Assembly: GCA_026120035.1 (NCBI GenBank)
Contig: JALRME010000020.1
Span: 248,001-312,000, forward strand
Length of the DNA: 64,000 nucleotides
Direction of reading: 5' to 3'
DNA from: Coleophoma eucalyptorum
Lineage: Eukaryota; Ascomycota; Leotiomycetes; Helotiales; Dermateaceae
In this document: positions 1 through 10,946 of the stretch, piece after piece
Layout of the letters: every line of letters starts with the position of its first letter
How positions within the stretch are numbered: position 1 is the stretch's first letter
Position numbers and translations under genes: made by a program
Notes under the pieces: model-generated
Databases searched by the model: none
What the model was told of the DNA's origin: nothing
What the model saw: only the letters and a program-made list of their open reading frames with translations

Positions 1-147
1 ATCTACTATGTTGCAGGAGTACAAAAGGGGAAGGAGATTGGGGCAAGGAAACCGGAAGCTAAAGATATGTTTTCTCAAGGAATATTTTGTCTCTGAGTAA
101 TGGAATTCTCTTCTATATGTATATTATTATCATCCCTCTTTAAATTT
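1..147. other. 3' flank of the GH3 gene
   Basis: These bases follow the stop codon of the minus-strand beta-glucosidase and probably hold its 3' UTR and terminator. I see no gene in them. Confidence 0.5.
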
Positions 148-2534
148 TTAGACGCTGATTGTTCCATTCAGTCTCAGATCCCTCGAACTTGCGCCAATGT
201 AAACTGGGTAATTTACTCCACCTTGCAACAGCCACTTCTGAGCAACTACATCCCAGATACTCAAGTCACGTCTCGTCAGCTCGAAGTTGACAGTTGCACT
301 TCCGTTTACCGGGATAAGTACTTTATCAAAGCCTCTCAGCTGTCTGATTGGAGCATTGGGGATTCCGAGATAAAGTTGAGCAACTTCGGCACCAGCGACA
401 GAGCCTGTATTTGTGATGGTTGCCGATACGTTGAACAGCACATCCCAAAGCTCTGGGTGTCCACCTTGGATGACTGAGATATTGGAAGAAGGGTAGGCTG
501 CTGTGGATGCAGCTGATTGGGAGATAGCAATGTTGGAGTACTCGAAAGTTGTGTAGCTCAATCCAAAACCAAACTCAAATCTAGGTTCAATATTCTCTCG
601 GTCGAAAAATTTGTAATCAATGTATACACCTTCTGTAAAGTTGGATTGAGGAAAGGCGTCGAAGGAAACCGAGGAGTTGAGAACATTGCCATAATCAGAC
701 TCCTGCTTGGCGATGGTATGCACAAGCTTTCCACTTGGTGTCACATCACCATAGAGCACATCCACCAGCGAATGGCCGGACTCTTGGCCTGGTAAACCAC
801 CATAAATCACAGCTGTAATGTTCTCATGCTCGATCCATGCATCAACAACCCGAGGACCTGCTGTGTGGAGGACGACTATTGTGTTTGCACAGTTCGAGGC
901 CACATTGATGACGAGATTGTCGGAGAACTCATCGGTTAGGCTGAGACGATCAAAGGACTCTGAGGCGTATGCATTAATAAATACCAAGCAAACATCGGTA
1001 GAGGCTTCGACGGTTGGGTTCTCAGAAAAGAAGTCCCAACGCAAGATACCACGATCAGCGATCACGCGGTCCTGGATTGCCTTGAATGGGGAGATCACAT
1101 ATGGTGGCGAGTTACTACCTGAACCTCCAGCTGTGATCATCGTGCCGTTGAAGGTCTCCCAGCCGAAGTTAACTTCATAGCCACCACCGAATCGAGAAGG
1201 ATTGGCCCATGGGCTAGCCTTGACCTCGGCATCATATCCAAAAACGCTGACATGACGGGGTGCTTTCAAAGGAAGACTACTATTGACATTCTTCACAAGA
1301 ACATGTCCTGCGGCTCCGATTTCTCGGATAATCTTGTCGTGATCTCCACGAACGTCAAGCACTGGATGTTGAACTGTAGCTGAGTAGATATTGGCTGTAG
1401 GGTAGCTTTCGTCCTGACCGAGATAGTAGAACGCAGCCAGTTGACGAACAACCATGTCATCCAAACGGTCAATGCTAACAGATCCATTGTTGACCGCTTG
1501 AGTCAAATTGTTCCCCCAGTACCCTCCGTCAGGCATGACAACATCAAGTCCGGCATTTGCAGAAGCAACGCCTGATTGCTGTGCTTGCCAATCAGAAACA
1601 ACGAAGCCTTCGAAGCCAAATTCGGTCTTCAAAATCCCGTTCATCAATTTAGAATTCTGGCAGCCGTAGGAGTTGTTGGTACGCTGATATGAACACATAA
1701 TTGATGCCGTGCCGGCACGTAGAGCATTCATGAAGGGCCATGCGTACAACTCATGGATTGTGACATCATCCGCATTGGAAGAAAGCGACTCTCCGAGCTC
1801 ATTGGGGAGACGACGGTATTCTTGCTCGTTGAGAAGCCAATGCTGTGTTTTGTCAGAAGTATTCGTACACGCGTGAGAGAGTACGTACCTTAGAGCATGC
1901 AATAACACCAGCGTCTTGAGTGCCCGTGACGATCTCTCCCATCTGGATACCGGCAATGTAAGGATCGGGGCCGGGTCCTTCCCATCCTCTACCACCTCTG
2001 GTAACTCTTCCCAAAGGTCCACCAACGGGTCCAAGAGCAACATTGACACCTTTACCGTAGTATTCCTCGCCTAAGGCTTTTCCGTACTGGTACATATAAT
2101 CCTTGTCCCAAGTAGCGGCAAGGTGGGAACCTGCCGGGAAAGCAGAAACAAAATCTGGGCCACGAATACCAGATGGAGCATCCTCGAAGCAAAGTCCTTT
2201 AAAACCAAGTCGAGGGACCGAGCCACTGTTGCCTACACAGGTACCAGTATAGCCTCTGGTCATATTCATCTTCTCCTCAAGAGTCAGCTGAGCAACAAAA
2301 GCCTCTGCTTTCACGTATGCAGCTGCCCATTCTGGAGAGGTGCTTCCTGACCCCTGAGCTAAGAAGTGTTAATTGGTGCAATGGGAGAACTTGATATTTA
2401 CAATGCTTACGGGTTGGGTATACAGGAGGACTTAGTCCATACAATGGTACTTCACTGACATTCGTCCAGCCAAGAGCATCGACATGGTTGGCTAAGAATG
2501 CCACAAGAGCCTGAGTAACGATAGAAGACTTCAT
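148..2534 (-). CDS. Secreted GH3 beta-glucosidase
   Basis: Glycoside hydrolase family 3 enzyme, expected to release glucose from cellobiose and other beta-glucosides outside the cell. Three exons, 2534..2411, 2346..1889 and 1842..148, give 758 residues (124+458+1695 bp, in frame); introns are 64 and 46 bp. The start at 2534 was chosen because it opens a signal peptide (MKSSIVTQALVAFLANHVDA); a longer upstream reading frame adds an implausible basic leader. The GH3 N-terminal domain runs to about residue 300 and contains GFVVSDWQAQ, whose Asp (about 278) is the family's nucleophile. The C-terminal half holds the second GH3 domain (GLPGQESGHSLVDVLYGDV) and a fibronectin-III-like end (VAQLYLGIPNAPIRQLRGF). 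Many N-glycosylation sequons fit secretion. The length is normal for fungal BglM-type enzymes of 700-860 residues. The family is secure; the substrate is inferred. Confidence 0.93.
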
Positions 2535-2596
2535 GGCGAATTGAGGCCGTACGATGAGCTTGGGAAGAAAACAAAGAATAAGGAAAAGACCTCCAA

Positions 2597-2604
2597 TATT
2601 TATA
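2597..2604 (-). promoter_or_regulatory. Putative TATA box of the GH3 gene
   Basis: Read on the minus strand this is TATAAATA, 63-70 bp upstream of the chosen start codon. The position suits a core promoter and supports the start at 2534. Confidence 0.45.
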
Positions 2605-4743
2605 AGGGCCTTCACGTCTTTCGCCCATGGTCTCCTCGCCCTTGGCAGGAGACCTTTTTTGGACCACGCCATGCGATACCAGCAACCTTTCCCCAACTCT
2701 GACATAGGCCAAGAATAAAAGGACCGTAAAGTCGAGGAGCCTTTGTCAAGCGGAGATTGACCGGCAAGTACAAAAGGTTGTTGTTAGGTGATCAATTTCG
2801 AAGGCCGTCGGCCGTTGTGTATTGTGATTCGTGACCTTCCCCGCCTTCTCCAATAGTGGGGGATTATTTCCATTGACACCGCCTTCACCCACCATGCCGT
2901 TTCTCCAGGATCGCCTCGCTTCCGGGGTCAGTGAGGTAGATATTTACATTTTAGAAGATCAGCTGCCGTTGTTCTCTGTAGACATCATTTGCTATTACTG
3001 CCAGGGATCCTGACATAATATGCAGGTACAAAGTCGGTGTTCTAGCATTACCTGGTTCAGCAGTGTCTTATACATAGGTTCATCTCAAGTTCAGTTGTGC
3101 TCGAGTTGGCAAACTTGCGAACTCGACGTGGTACTCAATTATAGGCAATATTATAAGAGATGCCTGAAGCTGGAGTTGGAGAAAAAGTCGGAGGATGATC
3201 AATTGCCATTAATTGGCTAGCAGGTAAATAGATCATGACGGATTGGCGGTTGTAGCGTCCGCTTCTTTGACTAAACAGGAGCGCTTGAGCGGAGAATTTC
3301 GATAGAATTCTCCGGATGAAGAGACTGCGTAGGCCATCATTTTCGAAAGAATTGCGAAGGATTGCCAACTCCTTCAACCTTCCAATCCGTAGTGAAGGTA
3401 TTAAGCGATGAGCGGTCGGCTCAAAACTTTGCCGGTGTCTTAAGGAATGCTACTGTTGAAGCCCGTGTCGGATTCGTATAGTATTCGAATGCTGGGTTTC
3501 CAGACCAGGTATATACTGTGCACTACAATCCCTCAAACCAAATAACAAAACGAAATGAGGTTTGCGACCTTTGTGAATCTCTGCAAGGAACCAGCATGCG
3601 CCAAGATCACGGGCAAGTTCATCCCACTCCTTCTCCCACTTTCCAAGACCTGGGGCCCCTCTTTCTGGCGTCCGAAGTTCTACCTTTTTGTGTGTGGGAT
3701 GCCGGACGGCGGTATTATTCTCTTTCTTCATGCCCGGTGAATTGCCTTGCATACTGCATACCAATACGAGTTGAATTGTAACTGATTGCAAAAATGGACC
3801 AATTTTTTGCCCGCATATCAGCAGTTGTGATCGTACCACAAGGCATCCACATCCTTAGCGCTGGTCTCGAGCCCCTCCTAGAAGCAAAACTACAAGACAC
3901 AAAAAGCACAGGCGGATGTAGTTCCTTCCATCAGAGTATTACAGTGTGGGACATAAATTCTAATCCTATGGGATATGTTGCCGGTCTCTTTAAAAAATAA
4001 AGGAGTTTTTATCCCTCAAGCTAATAATGCACAGTAGGTAAAAGTGTAGTGACATTACTCTCTCCTTGGCCATAATTAAGTTTTAAAGTTCCTTGCTAGT
4101 AGATTTGGCTGTCGTGTTTGCCTATCAGCCAAAAGTGTATGCGCCTCAATATACCCCCGAAAGCGCTATATTGAGACATTTTGGCAATCTGGTGACAAGT
4201 TCTATTTGACTTTTCAGTCGTACGAGAAGTCTATTTTAGAGATCCCAACTCAGGTCCTTCCTCAAAACCACCTGCAGAAGAAATCGAGACGAGCAAGAAT
4301 ATGTGTGATTGATTCAAAGTGAACATGGTTCTTCATTATTTGGTCATGTTTTTCTTGCCTATAGACCATTTTACGTGCCTTCTAGCAATCCCATGTGCAT
4401 TTAAAAAAGATTCGAAACTAGGATCGAAGGGGTAGAAGATCCAGGCCATATTGGGGTAGCATTCAACGGAAGCTTATGCCCATTCTAGCCCTCCAACATC
4501 ATGTATCATGACAACCAAGGAGAGTTGCTCAAGTCCCAAAGTCATAGAGGTTGCTAAAATAAGAACCAGTGTTCTATCACGTTAGGAGATGAATACACCC
4601 TGTTATATTAATTGTTGGTAAGCAACTAGTTTCAACTATAATGTACAGGCCAAAATTAGGTATAAAAATGCAGATGATTCTTCTAAGTGAAATGTGGCGG
4701 AGGAGGATATCAATGCCCGCCTTCGTTTGTAGTATCACATGAT

Positions 4744-4783
4744 TGCAAACGAGTGACTGCAAACGAGTGTTTGCAAACGAGTG
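4744..4783. repeat. Three-copy 14-bp tandem repeat
   Basis: The 12-base core TGCAAACGAGTG occurs perfectly at 4744, 4758 and 4772, each pair separated by a variable dinucleotide (AC, TT), giving a strict 14-bp period. It lies inside a non-coding region. It could be a minisatellite or a cluster of binding sites. Confidence 0.8.
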
Positions 4784-5410
4784 TCCCGGCGTCATTTGGC
4801 GACCTAATAACGATATTCCGACACAGATTGATGAGATTGGCAACCAATTTAACCACAGTTCTAGTCTACTAGAAGAAAATCGTGGGCCCATGTGTATTTC
4901 GGTAAACTAGGAGAGTAGTTAAAGCTCAGATTATAGACCTAGATTTCAATGGACATCTCCAATTAGTAAGAGCACACCACCTAGTCTCCTCATTCTCCTT
5001 ATCCCGTCAAAGATAAATGATTCCGAGACGGTATCCTGTAAACTTCTACTGTGGCCAGGGGAGCTCTGATTATAGTATTGCTATGGAATGAGAATTTTAT
5101 AAATATGGCAATACCGCTTTTGTAGCCCATAGCGAAGGCTGCATGAGATAGCGCATTTTTTTACTGGTATTCAAGCTCAAGGCTACTGGGCTAATAGTAT
5201 ATCTGAAGTTTAGCCTCTCGTTTAACTAAATTTACATTCTGCAACTTACTCACACTACGTCTCATAGGAGTATAGTACTTTCAACTAAAATACATTCTAA
5301 ACCAACTGCGCCCCTATTGAATTTAATATGAGAAAGGTAACTATTACCTGAGTCCTATCTCCGGGAATCTGGAGCGGCGCAGCGTGAAGGAACCTCTCTG
5401 GACCGGACGA

Positions 5411-5430
5411 TTAAATCCGACTAAATCCGA
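5411..5430. repeat. Two-copy 10-bp repeat
   Basis: TTAAATCCGA is followed directly by CTAAATCCGA (nine of ten bases equal). It lies about 140 bp upstream of the SDR start codon, so it may be a promoter element or chance. Confidence 0.5.
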
Positions 5431-5566
5431 TATTTTAAGTAATAAGATAATTGGATTGAACTGCTGCTTAAAGCTAATACAATTGAATCCCAATATCGAA
5501 GTCGACTTAAATAGATCATTGAAAAGCAAATCAATCAACGGGACTGCAAATAAGATTTCAGGAAAT

Positions 5567-6361
5567 ATGACTTCTCAACAAACACTCGTGCTGATAACCG
5601 GTAAACCACACGTCAAGCCATGCTACTTCTAGGACTAACAATATGTACCAGGTGCAAACCAAGGCATTGGCTTTGAGACAGCGAAAAACTTACTATTGTC
5701 TGATGCCAAGTATCACGTTCTGCTCGGCAGTCGAGACATAACCAAGGGCAACGAAGCCGTGACCAGAATGAGGGAATTTCCTATTAAAGGTACACTCGAG
5801 GTACTCCAGATTGACGTTTCGTCAGACGAATCCGTTGATGCTGCCGCAAAGCACGTACAAGAATCACATGCCCGGCTCGACACTTTGGTAAACAACGCAG
5901 GCATTATCCGACCAGGCCTGCCAGTCCGTGACGCAATGCGTGAAGTTCTCGCAACCAACCTCATCGGAGCCGCTAGCGTAACTGAAGCTTTTTTATCCTT
6001 ACTACGCAAATCCGACTTCCCACGTCTTATCTTCGTCTCCTCCAGTACTGGCTCCCTCACGCACGCTAGCACTCCTGGAACGAAATACCACAGTCCCGCC
6101 GCCATGGAGTATCGATCGGGTAAGGCGGCATTGAATATGGTTATGGTGCAGTATTGGATCAAGCTGAAGGATGAGGGATTTGTGGTTATTGGCGCGGATC
6201 CGGGGCTGATAGCAACGAATTTCATGGATCCCGAGATGCTAAGGAAGAGAGGTGCTGCAGAACCGGAGGTTGGTGGCGAGAGAGTTGCGTGTGTTGTGAG
6301 GGGTGACCGTGATGACGGGGCTGGGAAGGTTTGGGGTGAGTATGGCATTTGTCCTTGGTAA
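5567..6361 (+). CDS. Short-chain dehydrogenase/reductase (SDR)
   Basis: NAD(P)-dependent oxidoreductase of the classical SDR fold. Two exons, 5567..5600 and 5652..6361 (34+710 bp), give 247 residues; the intron is 51 bp. The junction restores the cofactor motif TGANQGIG at residues 11-18. Further motifs are LVNNAG (about 90-95), a Ser run in FVSSSTGS (about 140-146) and the catalytic pair in EYRSGK (Tyr165, Lys169). The length is normal for the family. It resembles the carbonyl-reductase-like SDRs common in fungi. The substrate cannot be told from sequence. It stands alone between two long non-coding regions, so context gives no pathway. Confidence 0.9.
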
Positions 6362-7605
6362 ATATTAGGCGTTGGGAAGAATGATCGGGCTGGAGAGCTT
6401 GTTCGCGGTAGAAGGAAATGTCGTTGGAACTAAAAGTTATTTGATAGCAAAGGCATATTTTAAAGAACCTGACTCCAGATCCCCCAAAAACAGAAATGTG
6501 CTTAGACGTCCATCAATTGGTGCTAGACTCTAGTGTCAAAATGTCCCTCGTCGTAAAGTGTTTTTTGGATGTTGCGGATGACATAGCTGGCTGCCAGATG
6601 ATTTGGCAGGCAATTTCTGAATACTGCGAGCTTGTCGGGCTTTACAACCGAAAAATGATGAGTAACTTCAAACAATAATATGACAGGCCTTGCCTTCACA
6701 GCTTTTCACAGAAAAAGGCAGAGAGATGAAAAGGAAATGTTCCAAGAACCATCCTCAATAGTCTCATGCACTTCATCTCCGTGCCCGACAAGATATACCG
6801 ACAAAGCTGGTTCCACTTGCGCCAGCGCGTAATGAGGTGTTCCACGGTACCAGTATTTGGTCCTTGAAAACTTGACAAGTCCGTATGGCTGAACCGAAAT
6901 TCATTACTCTTCGGTTCCACGCCGCCTCCTATCCAAGAAATAGGGCTACCGATGTCTTTTGAGCGCCGACTCTCAGCCGACAGTCTCAATTGTTTTGATG
7001 CGCCCAGATTGCGATTGGTGGGAAATGATAATGACGACATGGAAAGGCTGAAACGGAAGCAAAGAAAGAAAAAGAAAGAGAAAAGAAAACCAGGATACTA
7101 TATTCTGTGAAAAAGGAGAGAAGGCTGATTGTCCAATGGTACAGGGTATCTAAATCCGTCGGCAGGGAGGGTAGGATGGAATTAGCTTTATGCAATTCGG
7201 ATGACATACCGAGGAGTGAAACAAAGGATTTGATCAACTGGGAAGTTCGAGGTCGAGTTCCCTAAACAATGAACAGGTTAATGTTTGTGAGACACGACCA
7301 CATGGGATGATCGAGGCCAAGCTTTTGGTTCACGCTCGTGCGATATTTTGCTTTTCTTAATGGGCATGGAAAAAGGCTTGTCGAAGGCTTGTCATGGACG
7401 GCTCCATATATACCAGCCACGTGAATGCCATTATGAGCCCATGGTGCTCACTTTTCTCACTTGTTACTTGCTACTCGTTCCAAAATTGAACTTGTTGCCG
7501 TGGCGAACATTGCATCTGCCAGAACTAACCCTCACGGTAGTTCATCTCCCCAGTATATCCACACCACGAACGACTCCGTTGTCGCGAGATAGCACAACCA
7601 TCTGA
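6362..7605. other. Intergenic region between the SDR and a tentative gene
   Basis: I see no supported gene. Short reading frames at 6496-6678 (plus) and 6696-7237 (minus) have no recognisable motif, and the A/G-rich tract around 7055-7090 explains one of them. Confidence 0.45.
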
Positions 7606-8191
7606 TCAATTCTCCATATCATCATCAATGCAGGCAAATGGGTCTTCGTCAGCCTGCAGTTTCAAACATAATGGCCCGTTGGCGCCTGCACTCCGTATTG
7701 AAGCGCTCGCTTACCTGGAAATTGGACCAGGAGGCTCAGTAATATATCTGCGTCGCTAAGCCGGTTTCGAAACGACATAAACGACCACACTGCAGCCCCT
7801 GCGCTGGTGAGATCGAATGGCCATGTCTCCATTGTGGACATGTCGTCCGAACTTCTCGCCCCTTCTCTGGCTGTCATTCGCTGAAGTGCACGACCAAGCT
7901 CGTGGGTATGTTAATGAACACCTTCAAGCTTTTCGCTTGCGCGCTTGGCCAGCCGAAACCATCTGGACCAAATAGGCAAAATACCCAAAAGGAGTCCTGC
8001 GTAATACGTGCACCGCCAGGTTTCCAGCCCTCGAGATGCTTCTTCCAATCTCGCCAGTCCATGAAATCGGGCGAGGCGCTGGTGTACGAGATCGCTGCGG
8101 GTCCCGACACTTTATTCAAATTGATATGCCTGATTGACTTGCATCTTTGAGAAGGGGTCACCTTCGTACTCCGTACTCCATAGATTTCCAT
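7606..8191 (-). CDS. Tentative three-exon small gene, function unknown
   Basis: A possible gene divergent from the AA9 gene. Exons 8191..7922, 7880..7715 and 7643..7606 (270+166+38 bp) join in frame to 157 residues. The second donor is a textbook CAG|GTAAGC, and the last exon ends in an acidic stretch (PFACIDDDMEN) before a stop. The first exon is rich in Trp (DFMDWRDWKKHLEGW). The first intron would be only 41 bp, and the acceptor of the second (GAAG) is poor. No signal peptide, membrane segment or known domain is visible. It may instead be chance coding-like sequence in the AA9 promoter. Confidence 0.25.
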
Positions 8192-8193
8192 TG

Positions 8194-8200
8194 TATAAAG
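8194..8200 (+). promoter_or_regulatory. Putative TATA box of the AA9 gene
   Basis: TATAAAG lies about 250 bp upstream of the AA9 start codon. The leader that follows is pyrimidine-rich (CTCTTG, TTCCTCCTCTC), as is common in highly expressed fungal genes. Confidence 0.4.
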
Positions 8201-8446
8201 CGTTCCTCCTCACCCACCTAGCCAAGCCTGATCTCACCTCATTGTCAACGGTTTCGTTATCACACATTCTCTTGTTCTCTCACGTTCTTTCCAGTCCTTG
8301 TGACTTTTTACATTCTTTAGGAATCTTCATTGATTGAAGCTTGGATATCTTCCTCCTCTCGCAAACCACTCAAACTTACGCTTCTTTCAAAGCCTCATCT
8401 CCCGTCACCGCTGCGCGTGCACTCTTCACAAACAAACAAAATCATC

Positions 8447-9995
8447 ATGTCTTTCTCCAAGATCGCTGCTGTTGCTGGCCTTGCTGCCCTTGCTACCACT
8501 GTTTCCGCTCACGGTTACGTAAGCGGTGTTGTCATTGAGGGAGAATAGTATGCTTCCCACATGCAGCACTCGAGGGCCAACGACTGACTGATTCTAGCTA
8601 TGAGGGATACAACCCCAGCTTCCAATACTACCAGGAGGAGCCACTCGTCGTTGGATGGGCTGACCCTGCCAACCTTGGTAATGGATTTGTTGCCCCCGAT
8701 GCCTACGGTTCTTCCGACATCATCTGCCACTTGAACGCCACCAACGCTCAGATTTCCGCCCCTGTCTCTGCTGGTAGTAACGTTGAGTTGCAATGGACCA
8801 CTTGGCCATCTTCTCACCACGGCCCAGTTATCTGTGAGTGATTTATCTGAACCAATACGAGGTCACTTACTGACAAATCAAAGCCTACTTGGCTGACTGC
8901 GGTGGTGACTGCACAACCGTTGACAAGACCACTTTGGAGTTCTTCAAGATCGATGCTCAGGGATTGCTTGATGACACCACTGTCCCTGGAACATGGGCCA
9001 CTGACACCCTCATCAACCAGAATAGTACCTGGACCGTCCAGATCCCGTCTGATATTGCCTCTGGCAACTACGTCCTCCGCCACGAGATCATTGCTCTCCA
9101 CTCTGCCGGAACTGCTGACGGAGCTCAAAACTACCCATACTGTGTCAACCTCCAGGTCACTGGAACCGGAACCTCCACCCCAACCGGTACCCTTGGTACT
9201 GCCTTGTACAAGGAGTCTGATGCTGGTATCATTGTCAACATCTACAGCTCTCTGTCCACCTACGAGATCCCAGGCCCAACTCTCTACAGTGGAGCAACCG
9301 TTATCTCTCAGACTGGTACTGAGGCCGTTACGGCCTCTGCAGCAGTAAGCTCCGGAAGCTCAGCTACTTTCCCAGCCGCCACTGTCGCTGCCGGTGTTAC
9401 CGGAGCTGCCTCCGCAGCAGCTGCCGCCACGACCTCCGCTGCAGCCAGCTCTGAGCAGACTTCAGCCGCCGTAGTTGCCTCCAGCACCGCAGCCGCAGCC
9501 GCAGCATCTTCCCCTGTCGCCTCTGCCGGTGTTTCATTCCCAAGTGGTGGAGCCTCCCCATACGGAAACGGAACCCAGCCAGATTCTCCATTCGCAAGCG
9601 GAGCTATCACTAAGCCAAGCAAGACTGCTTGCTCCAAGAAGGCAAAGACCAGTGCTGCTTCTGCCCAGACATCAGTCAACGTCGCTGTTGTTCAGTCTTC
9701 AAGTGCCAGCGTCGCCACCTCAGTTGCTACCTCCGTCGAGACCGTTGCTGCTTCAAGCCCAACTGGAAGCTCTTCATCCGGCAGCTCCTCATCCGGAAGC
9801 TCTTCATCTGGCAGCTCCACTGGAAGCTCATCTGCCAGCTCAGCATCTTCCACCGCCGTCAGCATGCCAACCGGCACAACCCTCGACACCCTCCTTTCCT
9901 GGGTCTCATCTTTCTACAGCTCCCACAAGGGTAGCGAGTACAGCGGAAGCACTGTTGCCCGCCGCCACGCTCGTGACGTTGTTGTCAAGAACTAA
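8447..9995 (+). CDS. AA9 lytic polysaccharide monooxygenase with Ser/Ala-rich tail
   Basis: Secreted copper enzyme of family AA9 (formerly GH61), which cleaves cellulose or related glucans oxidatively. Three exons, 8447..8547, 8598..8833 and 8884..9995 (101+236+1112 bp), give 482 residues. The signal peptide ends at Ala21, so the mature protein starts with His22 (HGYVSG), the first copper ligand. The second His is in PSSHHGPV (107/108), and the axial Tyr motif is in NYPYCVNL. The catalytic domain ends near residue 250. It is followed by about 230 residues of Ala/Ser/Thr-rich linker with SSSG repeats and a dibasic C-terminus (ARRHARD). No CBM1 is present. The exon junctions restore EYYEGY and VISYLADC. 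The fold assignment is secure; substrate and tail function are unknown. Confidence 0.95.
9766..9835 (+). repeat. Short in-frame SSSG-coding repeats in the AA9 tail
   Basis: Degenerate 15-bp units (GGAAGCTCTTCATCC and variants) encode repeated Gly-Ser-Ser-Ser-Ser blocks within the linker of the AA9 gene. Such units expand or contract easily by slippage. Confidence 0.75.
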
Positions 9996-10946
9996 GCTAC
10001 CTCCCAAAAAACATGAATGAATGAGCTAGCACTCAGATTCGCTTTGAAAGAAACACTTCCTGCTCATCTTGAGACAGAGAGGATTTTTGTTGTCCATACC
10101 TCTTTTCTGGCCAGGACAGGGTTCCTTGGCCAAATTTAGCAAACACAAGCTTTTTGCTTTGTGTTCTTCCATGTATATACTATGAAATGAACGATTCTTG
10201 TACCATTATAGCTATTTCACGGCACCCTAAGCCTCTGCATCCAGTGGACTATGTGACTCTACGCTGACCGAAGGGAGCCTTGACGCTGTTTTCCCTCTTG
10301 TCGGTGCCGTAGGATAAAATAGTTTGAAGCCATGGTTCGGTCTTTGAACCTGCACGAATACCGTGTTAATCCCGAGCTCCGAAAAAGGAGGCAGCTGGTG
10401 AAGCCGCAGTTCCGGGGAGATCAATTGCGTGCTAGAGTTGCGAGAGGAAAGGAGAAGCACCCGCATCAATGATAATTGATAATGGACAAGTGTATGAGTG
10501 TAAGGTATGTTGCAGCATTTCCGCTGCCCTTCCGTTACCATACAACCTGATCTCCGCGGGGTTTTCTCAAATCCTCGTTGGTTAATCCGGCGATGTTGAT
10601 TGGCGCGATAAGATGCCCACCCCTGGCGATGAAAAGCGTTATCGGGTCTTCATGTGGGATGTCGCCATCGGTCCTGTATAGCTTTTTTATTTTTTGCCCA
10701 TGACTGTGACTGTGAAGAACCTGAACATATGAATGAATCGAAGAAGCTTGCATAATCTCTCCTGGACCCGTCAATATTCTTTTTGCATGATTATATATTC
10801 TAGAGCACTCAAGCGCCTTCTAAGCACTATATATCTCTTGCGATTCATTGCCTCCTGCAAAAGTGCAGTTTCCAAGAAGACACCTGTGTTACTCGCCATC
10901 CTTCATTCTTGTAGGGCATGAACTACGCCCACAAAACTTCCTCAGA
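9996..10946. other. Intergenic region between AA9 and MET1
   Basis: The left part probably holds the AA9 3' UTR. The right part holds the MET1 promoter, with a TATATATC-like run near 10828. I see no gene in between. Confidence 0.5.

Larger units (their letters stand above)
2535..5566. other. 3 kb intergenic region
   Basis: This stretch holds the GH3 promoter at its left end and otherwise no gene I can support. Opposing reading frames at 3450-3839 and 3518-3781 look chance-like. From about 4000 onward the sequence is AT-rich and stop-rich in all frames. It contains a 3 x 14 bp tandem repeat (4744-4783) and a 2 x 10 bp repeat (5411-5430). Confidence 0.5.

Noticed and set aside
3450..3839. Opposing reading frames on both strands, one with a Trp-rich segment
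   Set aside because: No start context, signal, splice sites or motif; overlapping frames on both strands suggest chance.
9308..9679. Long Ala-rich minus-strand frame
   Set aside because: It is the mirror of the low-complexity AA9 tail on the other strand.
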